Assembly (NCBI GenBank): GCA_002371495.1
Contig: DFIX01000005.1
Coordinates: 47,535-111,534, forward strand
Reading direction: 5' to 3'
DNA from: Eggerthellaceae bacterium UBA3686
Lineage (GTDB): Bacteria; Actinomycetota; Coriobacteriia; Coriobacteriales; Eggerthellaceae
DNA: 64,000 nt
Shown here: positions 49,767-58,814 of the stretch, piece by piece
How the letters are laid out: each line of letters begins with the position of its first letter
Position numbering within the stretch: position 1 is the first letter of the stretch
The notes under the pieces: model-generated
Seen by the model: the letters and a program-made list of their open reading frames with translations, nothing else
What the model was told of the DNA's origin: nothing
Database searches by the model: none
Made by a program: the position numbers and the translations under genes

Positions 49767-50432
49767 ATGAACACGCAGGAAACGCTGCTGATGCTCGATT
49801 GCGATGGCACCTTGCTCGACACGATTGGAGCATGGCATCAAGCCGAGCGCCATGTGGCAGAGCGCGCTGGCGCAGTTCTGACGAAAGATGAGCGCGATGA
49901 GCTGAACACGCTCACGCTCGAGGAGGTTGGGACGTTTTTCCACGACCGGTATGGCCTAGGCGCGGGCGCGGCGGACGTCATGCAGATGATCAACGACTTC
50001 ATGATCGATTTTTACCGCACGCGTTCGTCTGCCAATCCCGGCGCGCTCGAGTTCGTGAAGGCGGCCCATGCCGCAGGCGTTGCCATGTGCGTGCTTTCCT
50101 CGAGTCCGCTGGAGTTCCTGCAAGTCGGTTTGGGACGCTGCGGGTTTCTGCCCTATGTGGGCGAGCTCATTTCGGTCGAGGAAATCGGCATGACCAAGCG
50201 CAACCCTGCGACGTATCCGTTCGTTTGCGAGCGAATGGGGTGCTCGCCCGATAATTCCTGGCTGTTCGACGACAGCTGGTATGCGCTCGAAGCTGCACGC
50301 AAAGCGGGTTTGCGAACGGTGGGCGTTTTCAGCACCGATTTGTGCGGGACGCACGACCAGCTTGCAGAGCATGCCGAAGTGGTGGCCGACACCTTCGACG
50401 AGCTCGACCGAGCGCTCTTCGGAATCCTGTAA
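49767..50432 (+). CDS. HAD-superfamily hydrolase (phosphoglycolate phosphatase-like)
   Basis: 221 aa. HAD motif I LDCDGTLLDT (Asp about 12 and 14), motif II VLSSSP, motif III Lys (MTKRNPATY) and motif IV LFDDSWYALEAA. An alpha-helical cap lies between motifs I and II (subclass I). Substrate unknown. ATG 49767 has GAAAGGA upstream. Confidence 0.85.
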   Translation: MNTQETLLMLDCDGTLLDTIGAWHQAERHVAERAGAVLTKDERDELNTLTLEEVGTFFHDRYGLGAGAADVMQMINDFMIDFYRTRSSANPGALEFVKAAHAAGVAMCVLSSSPLEFLQVGLGRCGFLPYVGELISVEEIGMTKRNPATYPFVCERMGCSPDNSWLFDDSWYALEAARKAGLRTVGVFSTDLCGTHDQLAEHAEVVADTFDELDRALFGIL

Positions 50433-50654
50433 TTTGGATTTCGGCTATATAGTTGCAGAAGGGCGATTCCCCGATGCCCTATCCGTCGCATCTGCTAGGT
50501 TCATAGCAGATGCGGCAAGCTCGGAAGAACCGTTTTCGTCCTTGACTTTCGCTGGTACTGCCCAATGCTTGCGATTGCCGCTGATTGGACCCGAAGCGCT
50601 ACAATAGAGCCAATAGGTTCATGCTGCCCGCAGGCGACGAAAGGGGCTTCCCAC

Positions 50655-52784
50655 ATGTTCAAGAACATCGATACCCTTGAGAAGGCGCTCGCGGTAATCG
50701 ATGAGCAAAACGAGATACTTCACGTCGCCAACGAGCTCGTTCAAACGGCAAGCTGGTTTGTCTACTACAATTCCGACGGCGGCGTGACACGTGTGCGCTG
50801 GGGCGACGAAATGCGCCAACTGTTCGGATTCAGCGATCGAAGCGAGTTCCCCGACGAGCTTGAGCCGTTTGCCAACGGTCTTCATCCTGACGATCTGGAA
50901 CGAATTTTCAAGAACACGAACGCGGAAGCCTTCGATGGCGGTTTCATGATGACCGAGGGCATGGAATTTCGGTTTTTGACCAAGAACAACGGTTACCAGT
51001 GGTTTCGCAGCATGGGAAAGCTCCAACGCGACGAGAAAGGCCGGCCGCTGCGGTTTTTAGGTCTGACGGTCAACATCACCAAACAACATGAATACGACCA
51101 GATGGTTGCCCAGAACGAGCGGGCGTATGAGGCGCTGCGGCACGAGGTGGCCCAGATGGACGTCGTGCACGAGATGCTCGGCTCGGGCCGTTGGTCGATG
51201 GATTTCGACGAATCGGGCAAGATGAAAAGCGTAACGTGGTCGGACGAGTTTCGCCACATGTTAGGTTACCAGGGGGTCGAAGATTTTCCCGACAAGCTCG
51301 AATCGTGGTCGGATTTGCTGCACTCCGACGATAAAGAGCGCGTATTGCTCGAGTACCAGGAAACCATAAACGACTACAGCGGGACCAAGATCTACGACGT
51401 CGAATACCGATTGCTGACCAAAGACCGCGGCTATCGCTGGTACCGCGCCATAGGCAAGCCCACTCGCCGCCCCGATGGGACACCGATAACGTATGTGGGC
51501 ATGTTCGTTGACATCACGGCGCAAAAGGAACTCGACTTTAAACTTGAAGAGCAGCGCCGGCTGCTCGAAGAGGCGCTCGACGATGCGCGCGCGGCAAGCG
51601 AGGCGAAAACGACGTTCCTGTTCAACATGTCGCACGACATACGTACGCCTATGAACGCCATCATAGGCTATACCAACTTGGCAAGGCGCCCCGAAACGTC
51701 AGAATCCGATTTGCATTCCTATCTCGACAAAATCGCCTCGTCGAGCCAACACCTGCTCGCGCTCATCAACGACGTGCTCGAGATGAGCCGTATCGAGAGC
51801 GGCAAGATGGACCTCGAGCTTTCCGAGGTCGATTTAGGACAGCTGTTAGATGGTGTTTACGAGATGTTCGGCGTGCAGATGCAGCGCAAGCGCATCGATT
51901 TCACCGTCGACTACTCACAGGCGCGTGTCCGCAGGGTGCTCTGCGACGAGAATCGGCTGAATCGCGTGTTGCTGAACCTGCTGAGCAACGCATACAAGTT
52001 CACGCCGGAAGACGGCACCGTTTCGGTTGTGCTGCAGCAGGTCGAGGGCGCCTCGACTGGCAACGCAGCCTACGAGCTGCGGGTGAAGGACAGCGGCATT
52101 GGCATGAGCAGCGACTTTGCGCAAAAAGTGTTTGACGCATTCGAGCGCGAGCGGACCTCGACAGTCAGCGGCATCCAGGGCACGGGCTTGGGCATGGCGA
52201 TCACCAAGAGCATCATCGACCTTATGGGCGGCAGTATCGATGTCGTGACAGCGCCAGGGCGCGGTACCGAATTCGTGATACGTTTCGAGCTGGCGGTAGT
52301 GCAAGCCGATGCCGAGGAACCGGTCGTTCCGCAGGAGCCGGACGGAAGCGGGCAGTGCGAACTCAATTTCAGCGCGATGCGGCTCCTGCTTGTAGAGGAT
52401 AACGAGATTAACCGCGAAATTGCAGCACTGATTCTCGAGGAAGTCGGGTTTACGGTCGAGACGGCCGTCAACGGCAAGGAGGCGGTCGAGAGAATTGCCA
52501 TATCGCAGCCAGGGTATTACGACGTAGTGCTCATGGACGTTCAGATGCCCGTCATGGACGGCTACGAGGCCACGCGCGCGATTCGCGCACTCAGCTCTCC
52601 CGGGCTTGCGGAAATACCCATCATCGCCACGACGGCCAATGCGTTTGCCGAGGACGTGCGAGCCGCCAGGGAGGCGGGCATGGACGGCCATATAGCAAAG
52701 CCGCTCGATGTGCCACAGATGCTAGACGTTTTGACTCGGGTGCTCGGCGGTCGCCGAACAGGTGTGCCGCGAAACGAGCGATGA
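50655..52784 (+). CDS. PAS-PAS hybrid sensor histidine kinase with receiver domain
   Basis: 709 aa, no TM segment. Two PAS/PAC units (about 25-155 and 165-300), HisKA with NMSHDIRTPMNAIIGY (phospho-His near 327), HATPase_c with N-box NRVLLNLLSNAYKF, G1 DSGIGM and G2 GTGLGMAI, and a C-terminal receiver (LLLVEDNEINRE, phospho-Asp in VLMDVQMP). Hybrid kinases pass phosphate His-Asp and then to an HPt protein; one lies 153 bp downstream. PAS domains suggest a redox or small-ligand signal. ATG 50655 has AAAGGGG upstream. Confidence 0.93.
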   Translation: MFKNIDTLEKALAVIDEQNEILHVANELVQTASWFVYYNSDGGVTRVRWGDEMRQLFGFSDRSEFPDELEPFANGLHPDDLERIFKNTNAEAFDGGFMMTEGMEFRFLTKNNGYQWFRSMGKLQRDEKGRPLRFLGLTVNITKQHEYDQMVAQNERAYEALRHEVAQMDVVHEMLGSGRWSMDFDESGKMKSVTWSDEFRHMLGYQGVEDFPDKLESWSDLLHSDDKERVLLEYQETINDYSGTKIYDVEYRLLTKDRGYRWYRAIGKPTRRPDGTPITYVGMFVDITAQKELDFKLEEQRRLLEEALDDARAASEAKTTFLFNMSHDIRTPMNAIIGYTNLARRPETSESDLHSYLDKIASSSQHLLALINDVLEMSRIESGKMDLELSEVDLGQLLDGVYEMFGVQMQRKRIDFTVDYSQARVRRVLCDENRLNRVLLNLLSNAYKFTPEDGTVSVVLQQVEGASTGNAAYELRVKDSGIGMSSDFAQKVFDAFERERTSTVSGIQGTGLGMAITKSIIDLMGGSIDVVTAPGRGTEFVIRFELAVVQADAEEPVVPQEPDGSGQCELNFSAMRLLLVEDNEINREIAALILEEVGFTVETAVNGKEAVERIAISQPGYYDVVLMDVQMPVMDGYEATRAIRALSSPGLAEIPIIATTANAFAEDVRAAREAGMDGHIAKPLDVPQMLDVLTRVLGGRRTGVPRNER

Positions 52785-52937
52785 TATATCTGGCCATCCT
52801 GCGCATCAGAATCGCGCTACACTACGGGTATGCAAGATGCGTGAACTGTTAGTGGGAAGGCATCGCAGGTTTGGGCGAAAGCCCTGATGTACGATGCGTC
52901 ACATGCCGGCCGTAATGGCGGCGGATAGGAGGCCGAA

Positions 52938-53309
52938 ATGACCCTCGAAGAGCTTTATGCGCAAATCGGCGGAGATTACGCCGAGGCAATCGGGCGTCTG
53001 AGAATGGAAAAGCTTATCGACCGCTTCATCCTGAAGTTCCTCGACGATCCGGCGAGCAATGCCTTAATCGAAAGCTGGGCGGCAGGTGATGATCGCGCGG
53101 CGTTCGATGCGGCCCATACCGTCAAGGGCGTGTGCGCGAACTTGGCGCTGCCGAGGTTGGCGGGCCCGGCCGACAAGATCACCGAGGCTCTGCGCGAAGG
53201 CAATGACGCCTTGCGTGCGTCGACTGACATCGATGCGCTCATTGCCGAGTTCACGGCTGAGTACAAGATGACGATTGAGGGCATCGAAGCTTACAAGGCA
53301 AGCAAGTAG
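52938..53309 (+). CDS. HPt phosphotransfer protein
   Basis: 123 aa four-helix HPt protein with the phospho-His motif AAHTVKGVCANL (His about 61). It would shuttle phosphate between the receiver of the two hybrid kinases nearby and an output receiver such as REC-GGDEF-EAL (56900-58573). AGGAGGCCGA precedes the ATG. Confidence 0.9.
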   Translation: MTLEELYAQIGGDYAEAIGRLRMEKLIDRFILKFLDDPASNALIESWAAGDDRAAFDAAHTVKGVCANLALPRLAGPADKITEALREGNDALRASTDIDALIAEFTAEYKMTIEGIEAYKASK

Positions 53310-53421
53310 CGTTTTTAGCGCTGTGGCGAGGCGTTTGCTCGGGCAGAAAAGCTCATGTATGCCGCTACCTGCGTTTTCGCTTGTGCTACAGCTTTGAAAT
53401 GATGGCTGTATCTGCGAACTG

Positions 53422-53448
53422 ACAATTTGGGGAGTCTCCCCAAATTGT
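53422..53448. repeat. Perfect 12-bp hairpin
   Basis: ACAATTTGGGGA and TCCCCAAATTGT flank GTC. Followed by TATTAG, no clear T-run. The rest of the 318-bp gap 53310-53627 shows only an arm-like sequence (ACCTGCGTTTTCGC at about 53368-53381). Confidence 0.8.
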
Positions 53449-53627
53449 TATTAGCGCTTTGATGTTGCGACGAAGCGTTCGTTTTGGCGCAGGTGTGAAA
53501 ACGGCAACTGAATCGGCGAAATGGCGTGCGAAGACGGCACGATGTGGGTTGGTGCCCAACCTAGATTTGACGTAAAATAGGCTGCATCGAGTAGGCGAAC
53601 TGGTGGCGTTTGCGAAGGGAGTTTGCT

Positions 53628-56615
53628 TTGAGTGGTACTGATACCTCATCTGAGCACGGCTCGCAGACGCTTTCGCGTTATCTTTCGCCTATTAATGTCT
53701 GGGCGCTCTCGATTGGTTGCGCCGTAGGGTGGGGCGCATTCGTCATGCCCGCTACGACGCTCCTGCCCATTGCGGGCCCGGCGGGCACGATCATCGCCAT
53801 GGTTCTGGGCGCTTGCATCGTTGCTGTTATCGGCATCAACTTCTGCTACATGGCTTTGAGGTATCCCGACTCGGGCGGCGCGTTCACCTACACCAAAAAA
53901 CTGTTCGGCTACGACCATGCGTTTTTGTGCGCATGGTCTCTTGTGCTGGCGTACCTTTCGATCCTTTGGGCCAACGCAACCGCGTTTATCCTTATCGGCC
54001 GTTTTCTTCTGGGGCCTGTATTCCAGGTGGGGTTCCACTACCAGATCGCGGGTTTCGACGTCTATTTCGGCGAAATCATACTAACCATCGTCATCCTAGC
54101 CGTATTCGGGCTTATCACGGCTCATTTCAAGAAGCTGGCAATCAACCTGAATACCGTCTTTGCCTTGGTCATGGTCATCGGTACCGTCGTTATCTTCTGT
54201 GCCGTCTCGGCGAACCTCGGCGGTTACGAGGGGAGCTTCAAGCCGGCGTTTCAGACGGGCGAGCATCCAGTAATACAGGTGTTCAACATTGTCGCATTGG
54301 CCCCGTGGGCGTATTTGGGCTTCGAGTCCATCACACATGCGACGGGCGAGTGCAAGTTTCCTACTAAGCGGCTAATGCCCATCATGCTGGTGGCTGTTGT
54401 CTGCAGCGCCCTCGTGTACGTGCTGACTACGCTCATCTCGGTCTTGGGCATGCCCCAACAATACGCGTCCTGGGCGGCTTACCTTGCCAATTTAGGATCG
54501 TACGACGGGCTCGAGGGGTTGCCGACGTTCCATGCGGCACATTCCGCGCTCGGTCAGGTGGGCATATCCATTTTGGCTGCTGCGGTTCTGGGCGCACTGT
54601 CGACGAGCTTGATCGGCCTGTACCGTGCATCGAGCAGGCTTTTGTACTGCATGGCTGAAGATGACATGCTGCCATCGTTCCTGCGCAAGCTCAGCGATGA
54701 TGGTGTGCCCCGCAACGCAGTGCTCGTCATCATGCTTATCTCGTTTTTGGTGCCGTTCGTGGGCAGGGCGGCAATCGGATGGATCGTCGATGTCACGTCG
54801 ATCAGCGCCGCCATCGCCTACGGCTACGCCTCGGCATGCAGCTTGGTCACGGCGCGTCGCGAAGGCAGCTTGCCAATACTTGCAACAAGCGTCATCGGCA
54901 TTATCGCAGCTGTTGCGTTCATCGTTTTTCCGCTCGTGCCCAACCTTTGGTCGATGAGCTCGCTTGCCCCGGCATCGTATCTGATCCTCGCCGCTTGGAG
55001 CGTTTTGGGCTTGGCATTCTTCCGCGCGGTGTTCCAGCGCGACCGTGAGCACCGCTTCGGCCATTCCACGATCGTGTGGATCGCCATGCTCTTCTTGATT
55101 TTCTTCGCGTCGACCATGTGGATGCGCATGGCGACCAACGATAGCACCGAGGACGTGGTCACAGATGTCAGCACGTACTATGTCAAAGAGTACACAGACA
55201 TGGGTGTGCAGGTGAAGGGCGACGACATCCGCCGCGAGGAAGCTTTCCTGCAAGAAGAGACCTCGCAAATCCGCGACGCCCTCATGGACAACAGTCTCGT
55301 GCAGATGGTTCTCATCATCGTCAGCCTCATCATCATGTTCAGCATCTATTCGCTGATGATCAAGCGCGAGAAAGAGATAAACCTCCAGCGCCTCGAGGCC
55401 CAGCAATCGAGCAAGGCCAAGACGACGTTTCTTTCTAACATGTCACATGACATCAGGACTCCCATGAATGCCATAATCGGCTACACGCACCTGGCGCGGC
55501 GCGAGGGCGCATCGCCCGAAGAGGTGCAGGAATACCTGGGGAAAATCGATGATTCGAGCAAGCATCTGCTGGCGCTGATCAACGACGTGCTCGAGATGAG
55601 CCGCATCGAAAGCGGCAAGATGGATCTCGATGCCGTCGAGACGGACCTCGTGAAGACGATGGACGAAGTGCGCGATATGTTCGCAACCCAGATGTCCGAG
55701 AAGAAAGTCGATTTCACGGTCGATGCGAGTGGGGTTTCTGATGCCTTCGTGCTCTGCGACAAGAATCGCCTGAACCGAGTGCTTCTTAATCTGCTGAGCA
55801 ATGCTTACAAGTTCACTCCCGAAGGCGGCGCCGTTTCGGTCGTACTCAAGCAGCTTGGCGTATCCGAAGAAGCGCGGCGGCAGGACGCGGCTGAAGCCCC
55901 CGAGAGCCAAGACGCCTCTGCAGGTGCACCTATCCGCAAGGGCCGTTACGAGCTGCGGGTCAAAGACAGTGGCATCGGCATGACCGCGGAGTTCGCCAAG
56001 AACGTGTTCGATGCGTTCGAGCGCGAGCGCACCTCGACGGTCAGCGGCATTCAGGGCACAGGCTTGGGCATGGCCATCACCAAGAGCATCGTAGATCTTA
56101 TGGGCGGTACGATCGCGGTCCAAACCGAGCAGGGCAAGGGCACCGAATTCATCGTAAACGTAAGCTTCGAGCTCGTCGAGCGCGCCGAGGCTCCTGCGGC
56201 AGACGCAGATGCCGGCGAGCATGCGGTCGACTTCACGGGAATGCGCATCCTGCTCGTCGAAGACAACGAGATCAACCGCGAAATCGCCATGTTGATCTTG
56301 GAAGATGCGGGATTCCAAATAGATACGGCCGAAAACGGCCAGATCGCCGTCGATATGGTGAGCTCATCGCAGCCAGGCGACTACGATGCGGTGCTGATGG
56401 ACGTGCAGATGCCGGTGATGGACGGCTACGAGGCTACGCGCGCGATTCGCGCGCTCGACGACGAGCATCTTGCGGGCATTCCCATCATTGCCGCGTCTGC
56501 GAACGCCTTCGAAGAGGACGTGCAGGCGTCGAAGGACGCCGGCATGAACGCCCACATCTCGAAGCCCCTCGACGTCGACAAAGTCATGCAGGTCTTAGCC
56601 GAGGTGCTCGGGTAG
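53628..56615 (+). CDS. APC amino-acid permease-histidine kinase-receiver fusion
   Basis: 995 aa. Residues about 15-440 are a complete APC-superfamily permease with 12 TM segments (GCAVGWGAFVMP is the first-helix glycine motif). Two further TM segments bracket a 60-aa outer loop (about 480-580), then HisKA (NMSHDIRTPMNAIIGY), HATPase_c (N-box, DSGIGM, GTGLGMAI) and a receiver (LLVEDNEINRE, VLMDVQMP). The kinase-receiver half is very similar to the 50655 gene. A transporter fused to a kinase suggests sensing of amino acid uptake or binding. TTG 53628 follows AGGGAG; a TTG at 53610 is an alternative. Confidence 0.92.
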   Translation: MSGTDTSSEHGSQTLSRYLSPINVWALSIGCAVGWGAFVMPATTLLPIAGPAGTIIAMVLGACIVAVIGINFCYMALRYPDSGGAFTYTKKLFGYDHAFLCAWSLVLAYLSILWANATAFILIGRFLLGPVFQVGFHYQIAGFDVYFGEIILTIVILAVFGLITAHFKKLAINLNTVFALVMVIGTVVIFCAVSANLGGYEGSFKPAFQTGEHPVIQVFNIVALAPWAYLGFESITHATGECKFPTKRLMPIMLVAVVCSALVYVLTTLISVLGMPQQYASWAAYLANLGSYDGLEGLPTFHAAHSALGQVGISILAAAVLGALSTSLIGLYRASSRLLYCMAEDDMLPSFLRKLSDDGVPRNAVLVIMLISFLVPFVGRAAIGWIVDVTSISAAIAYGYASACSLVTARREGSLPILATSVIGIIAAVAFIVFPLVPNLWSMSSLAPASYLILAAWSVLGLAFFRAVFQRDREHRFGHSTIVWIAMLFLIFFASTMWMRMATNDSTEDVVTDVSTYYVKEYTDMGVQVKGDDIRREEAFLQEETSQIRDALMDNSLVQMVLIIVSLIIMFSIYSLMIKREKEINLQRLEAQQSSKAKTTFLSNMSHDIRTPMNAIIGYTHLARREGASPEEVQEYLGKIDDSSKHLLALINDVLEMSRIESGKMDLDAVETDLVKTMDEVRDMFATQMSEKKVDFTVDASGVSDAFVLCDKNRLNRVLLNLLSNAYKFTPEGGAVSVVLKQLGVSEEARRQDAAEAPESQDASAGAPIRKGRYELRVKDSGIGMTAEFAKNVFDAFERERTSTVSGIQGTGLGMAITKSIVDLMGGTIAVQTEQGKGTEFIVNVSFELVERAEAPAADADAGEHAVDFTGMRILLVEDNEINREIAMLILEDAGFQIDTAENGQIAVDMVSSSQPGDYDAVLMDVQMPVMDGYEATRAIRALDDEHLAGIPIIAASANAFEEDVQASKDAGMNAHISKPLDVDKVMQVLAEVLG

Positions 56616-56681
56616 CCCAGAATGTGAAAAGGGGTATGTCCCTATTGTCGTCACGATCGTATCAGCCAATCTGTCCGGCAA

Positions 56682-56792
56682 GCGAAAGGCCTGGCGGCGG
56701 CATGCGTGAGCGATTCTGCAGCCACTGTTCCTGTAAATTCACATAGGTTAGGCGAAGCCAAGCGAACGCGTGCCGCCACCAGGTCTTCCGCG
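56682..56792 (-). repeat. Covarying-arm palindromic element, copy G
   Basis: Arms GCGAAAGGCCTGGCGGCGGC (56682-56701) and TGCCGCCACCAGGTCTTCCGC (56771-56791) pair with few mismatches. Core GATTCTGCAGCCACTGTTCC...ATAGGTTAGGCG on the minus strand, very close to copy F. Confidence 0.88.
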
Positions 56793-56899
56793 GGACGATA
56801 CGCAAATAGATGATGCAGGCCTTTTCCGCATTCTGTAGATAACGAAGCACCCCGCCGCGCGATGGAGCGCGACGGGGCATGATTATCATCAAAGCAGCG

Positions 56900-58573
56900 C
56901 TAGTTTTCGGCGAGGTACTCTTCGAACTCGAAGCTCTTCAGGGGACGCGAGTAGTAATAGCCTTGGATGTAGTCGCAGCCCAAATCGCGCAGACGTTCGG
57001 CTACCTCGAGGGTTTCAACGCCTTCGATGACGATCTTGAGTCCCATGATCTGCGCAAGCTTGATCGACGATTCGACGATGCGGAAGTCGTTGAGCTTTTC
57101 GGCCTGGCGCACGAGGCTCATGTCGAGCTTCATGACGTCGAGCGGTAGCGTGTTGAGCGATGCGAGCGAGGAATAGCCCGAACCGAAGTCGTCGAGTTCC
57201 ACAAGGAAGCCGAGCTCGCGCAGTTCGCGCAACTTGCTGATGACGTTGTCGGGGTCTTCGGAATAGGCGGTCTCGGTGAGCTCGACGTGCAGCAGAGAAT
57301 GGTCGACGTTGTGCTCGTCGGCAATGGCAGCCAGCTGTTGGGCCAGGTCGGGCATGTCGAAGTCGAGGCGCGACGCGTTGACCGAAATGGGTACGAGCGG
57401 CAACCCCAGCTCCTCGTTGCGCTTGATCTGCCTACAGGCTTCTTCCCAAACGTACATGTCGAGCTTGGTGATGAAGCCGTTGCGCTCGAAAATCGTGATG
57501 AAGGCCCCAGGGCTTATGAAGCCGATTTCGGGGTGAATCCAGCGCACGAGCGCTTCTGCGCCACCGGTTTTGTCGGTGCGCATGTTGTGTTTGGGCTGGA
57601 ACTGCACGACGAACTGGCGTTCGGCAAGCGCTGTTTCCATGTTATGCAGGATTTGCTGCTCGAGGACCTGCTGTTCGTGCAGCGCGTCGTCATACCAGCT
57701 GATGTCGATGCCGAGCGGGCCCTTGATGCGCTCGATTGCCACGAGCGCGCGGTCGCAGATGGTCGAGACTTCGATATTGCGGCGAACGTACTCGACGATG
57801 CCGAATTTCACCGATAAGTTAAGGTTGGTGACGATTTCAGTCGAACGGTACAGGACCTTTTCCCAGCCTTTGGGCTGATGCTCGATGAGGAAGGCGAAAA
57901 CGTCGCCGCCGATGCGTCCGCCGAGCACGTAGCCGGGCAGCAGAGTCTCGAGATGTTTAGCCAGGTCGGTCAGGATCTTGTCGCAATGTTCTTGGCCGTA
58001 GCGCTCGTTGAGCGATTTGAAGTTGTCGATGTCGGAACAAACGATGCTGTATTCTTTGTCGGGGTTTGCATCGAAGGTTTGGGCAACGTTTTGGAAGAAG
58101 AAGCTCTTCGAGTACAGGCCGGTGGTGTCGTCCCAGGTAAGCAAGTTGACGATAGATGCAGACTCGCGGAATTTGATGGTGTTGTTAATGCGGTTGATCA
58201 TGACGTCGTGCTTGTAGGGCTTCGTGACGAAGTCGTTAGCGCCGAGCTTCAGGCATTCGATTTCGGCATCTTCGCCCTCGCTGGCTGTGGCGACGATGAC
58301 CGGGATCGTATCGTAGCGCTCGTCGAGGGCCTTGCGGCGCAGGAACTCGTGGCCGTCACAGACTGGCATGAAGATGTCGAGCACGATGAGCGAAAGCTCG
58401 TCGCGATGCTTTTCCATCAGTTCCAGCCCGACCAGGCCGTTTTCGGCCTGGTAGACCGAGTAGCCTTCGAGCTCGAGCAGGGATTGGAGGATTTCACGGT
58501 TGATTTCGTTGTCTTCAACGACGAGGATGGTACGGCCGCTGTTGTCGTTGGCCTGGTTGCTTGCCTGTGACAT
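56900..58573 (-). CDS. REC-GGDEF-EAL response regulator (likely c-di-GMP phosphodiesterase)
   Basis: 557 aa. Receiver domain 15-135 with phospho-Asp in LIVLDIFMP; GGDEF domain with the active-site motif changed to RIGGDVFAF (GGDVF), so diguanylate cyclase activity is doubtful; EAL domain with EALVRW, SVNAS, ELTE, LDDFGSGY, KLD and EGVE intact, so phosphodiesterase activity is likely. It would be the output of the neighbouring phosphorelay. The gene is transcribed opposite to the kinases. Confidence 0.92.
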   Translation of the reverse strand: MSQASNQANDNSGRTILVVEDNEINREILQSLLELEGYSVYQAENGLVGLELMEKHRDELSLIVLDIFMPVCDGHEFLRRKALDERYDTIPVIVATASEGEDAEIECLKLGANDFVTKPYKHDVMINRINNTIKFRESASIVNLLTWDDTTGLYSKSFFFQNVAQTFDANPDKEYSIVCSDIDNFKSLNERYGQEHCDKILTDLAKHLETLLPGYVLGGRIGGDVFAFLIEHQPKGWEKVLYRSTEIVTNLNLSVKFGIVEYVRRNIEVSTICDRALVAIERIKGPLGIDISWYDDALHEQQVLEQQILHNMETALAERQFVVQFQPKHNMRTDKTGGAEALVRWIHPEIGFISPGAFITIFERNGFITKLDMYVWEEACRQIKRNEELGLPLVPISVNASRLDFDMPDLAQQLAAIADEHNVDHSLLHVELTETAYSEDPDNVISKLRELRELGFLVELDDFGSGYSSLASLNTLPLDVMKLDMSLVRQAEKLNDFRIVESSIKLAQIMGLKIVIEGVETLEVAERLRDLGCDYIQGYYYSRPLKSFEFEEYLAEN

Positions 58574-58748
58574 ATTGACCTCGAATCGTTACGCGCCAAA
58601 TGCAAAGCCATGCTTATTCTGTATACGAGAAATGATACCCGAAAATGACCCCCCTTTTTACATTTCTTGAGTTTTGAAAAGCATTTCTGGCACGTTTTTG
58701 CTTCGAAGTGGGCCCCATTTTACGCGCAGAATGGCGCCGCCTTGCAGA

Positions 58749-58792
58749 ACGGCCGGCCATCGCGTAGCTTATCGTTCGCGAAGGCCGGCCGT
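58749..58792. repeat. 10-bp GC-rich hairpin
   Basis: ACGGCCGGCC and GGCCGGCCGT flank a 24-nt loop 23 bp beyond the end of the UroD-like gene. No T-run, so only a possible transcription end. Confidence 0.6.
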
Positions 58793-58814
58793 GCCGTGTA
58801 TGGGTTCCTTCAGC

